This document shows positions 63,801-64,000 of a stretch of 64,000 nt of DNA, piece after piece (within the stretch, counting starts at the first letter, position 1; the number at the start of each line of letters is the position of its first letter). The notes beneath the pieces were generated by a model. That model worked only from the letters and a program-made list of their open reading frames with translations, made no database searches and was not told where the DNA came from. A program made the position numbers and the translations under genes. Source of the DNA: Tetrahymena thermophila SB210 (lineage: Eukaryota > Ciliophora > Oligohymenophorea > Hymenostomatida > Tetrahymenidae); contig NW_002476434.1 of NCBI RefSeq assembly GCF_000189635.1, positions 1,364,001 through 1,428,000 on the forward strand, given 5' to 3'.

Positions 63801-64000
63801 ATGAGCTTATATATGAACAACTTGGAACAATTAACTTTGGAATATGTTAAGATATATCAAAAGATATATATGGCTAGATAGGATATATTTGACTCCTTAA
63901 ATATCTTTAATGGCAAAGCATCTATCTAATGTTCAACTGAATAATCAGACTTTAAAATTATCGCATAAGGCATAAAGAAAATGTCTAACTATCTCAAAAA
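63801..64000 (+). CDS. 5' part of an unrecognised gene, cut by the window end
   Basis: ATG at 63801 after an A-run, then an open ciliate-code frame to the end of the window (66 codons, with several TAA/TAG as Gln). The visible part starts MSLYMNNLEQLTLEYV and is mostly helical and polar, with no signal peptide. Too short to assign a family. The composition rise at the ATG and the lack of TGA make it likely real. Confidence 0.6.

Overview
The window reads as nuclear DNA of a ciliate, most likely Tetrahymena-like. Every convincing gene uses TAA and TAG freely as glutamine and ends only at TGA (genetic code 6). Under the standard code almost nothing here looks coding. Base composition is very A+T-rich. 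The two multi-exon genes have GT..AG introns of 61 to 474 nt, which are too long for Paramecium. The exact species, and whether this is macronuclear or micronuclear DNA, cannot be settled from the sequence.

Left two thirds (about 0.4 to 42.7 kb): a one-directional array on the minus strand of eight intact single-exon genes (3916-4557, 9688-10329, 14947-15582, 22639-23280, 25830-26483, 29226-29870, 32922-33563, 37666-38316). They encode paralogous proteins of 211-217 residues that I do not recognise. They share a short N-terminal hydrophobic motif, a variable Q/S/N-rich middle, a conserved helical C-terminal half (NRWNF, FYDYL, a W and an H) and a lysine-rich end, normally YKKKK followed by the stop. 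Three decayed copies lie at about 425-900, 11770-12290 and 42330-42690. The spaces between the first genes are themselves diverged duplications, so the array grew by repeated duplication of multi-kilobase blocks.

Right third: an unrecognised protein with an N/T-rich linker and a coiled coil (43715-44857, +); a small predicted secreted, probably GPI-anchored protein (47261-47746, -); a G+C-enriched, inverted-repeat-rich stretch without a clear gene (about 48.7-51.4 kb); an asparagine-rich protein (51420-52962, -) whose C-terminal domain resembles the array family by eye and whose frame needs a short intron or a +1 shift; a probable mitochondrial helical-repeat protein in three exons (55304-57670, +); the ESCRT AAA-ATPase Vps4 in six exons (58647-60804, +); and the start of another gene that runs off the right end (63801 onward, +).

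Vps4 and the mitochondrial protein look like ordinary housekeeping genes. The array family plus the related larger protein is the best candidate for something undescribed. All translations and alignments were made by eye.
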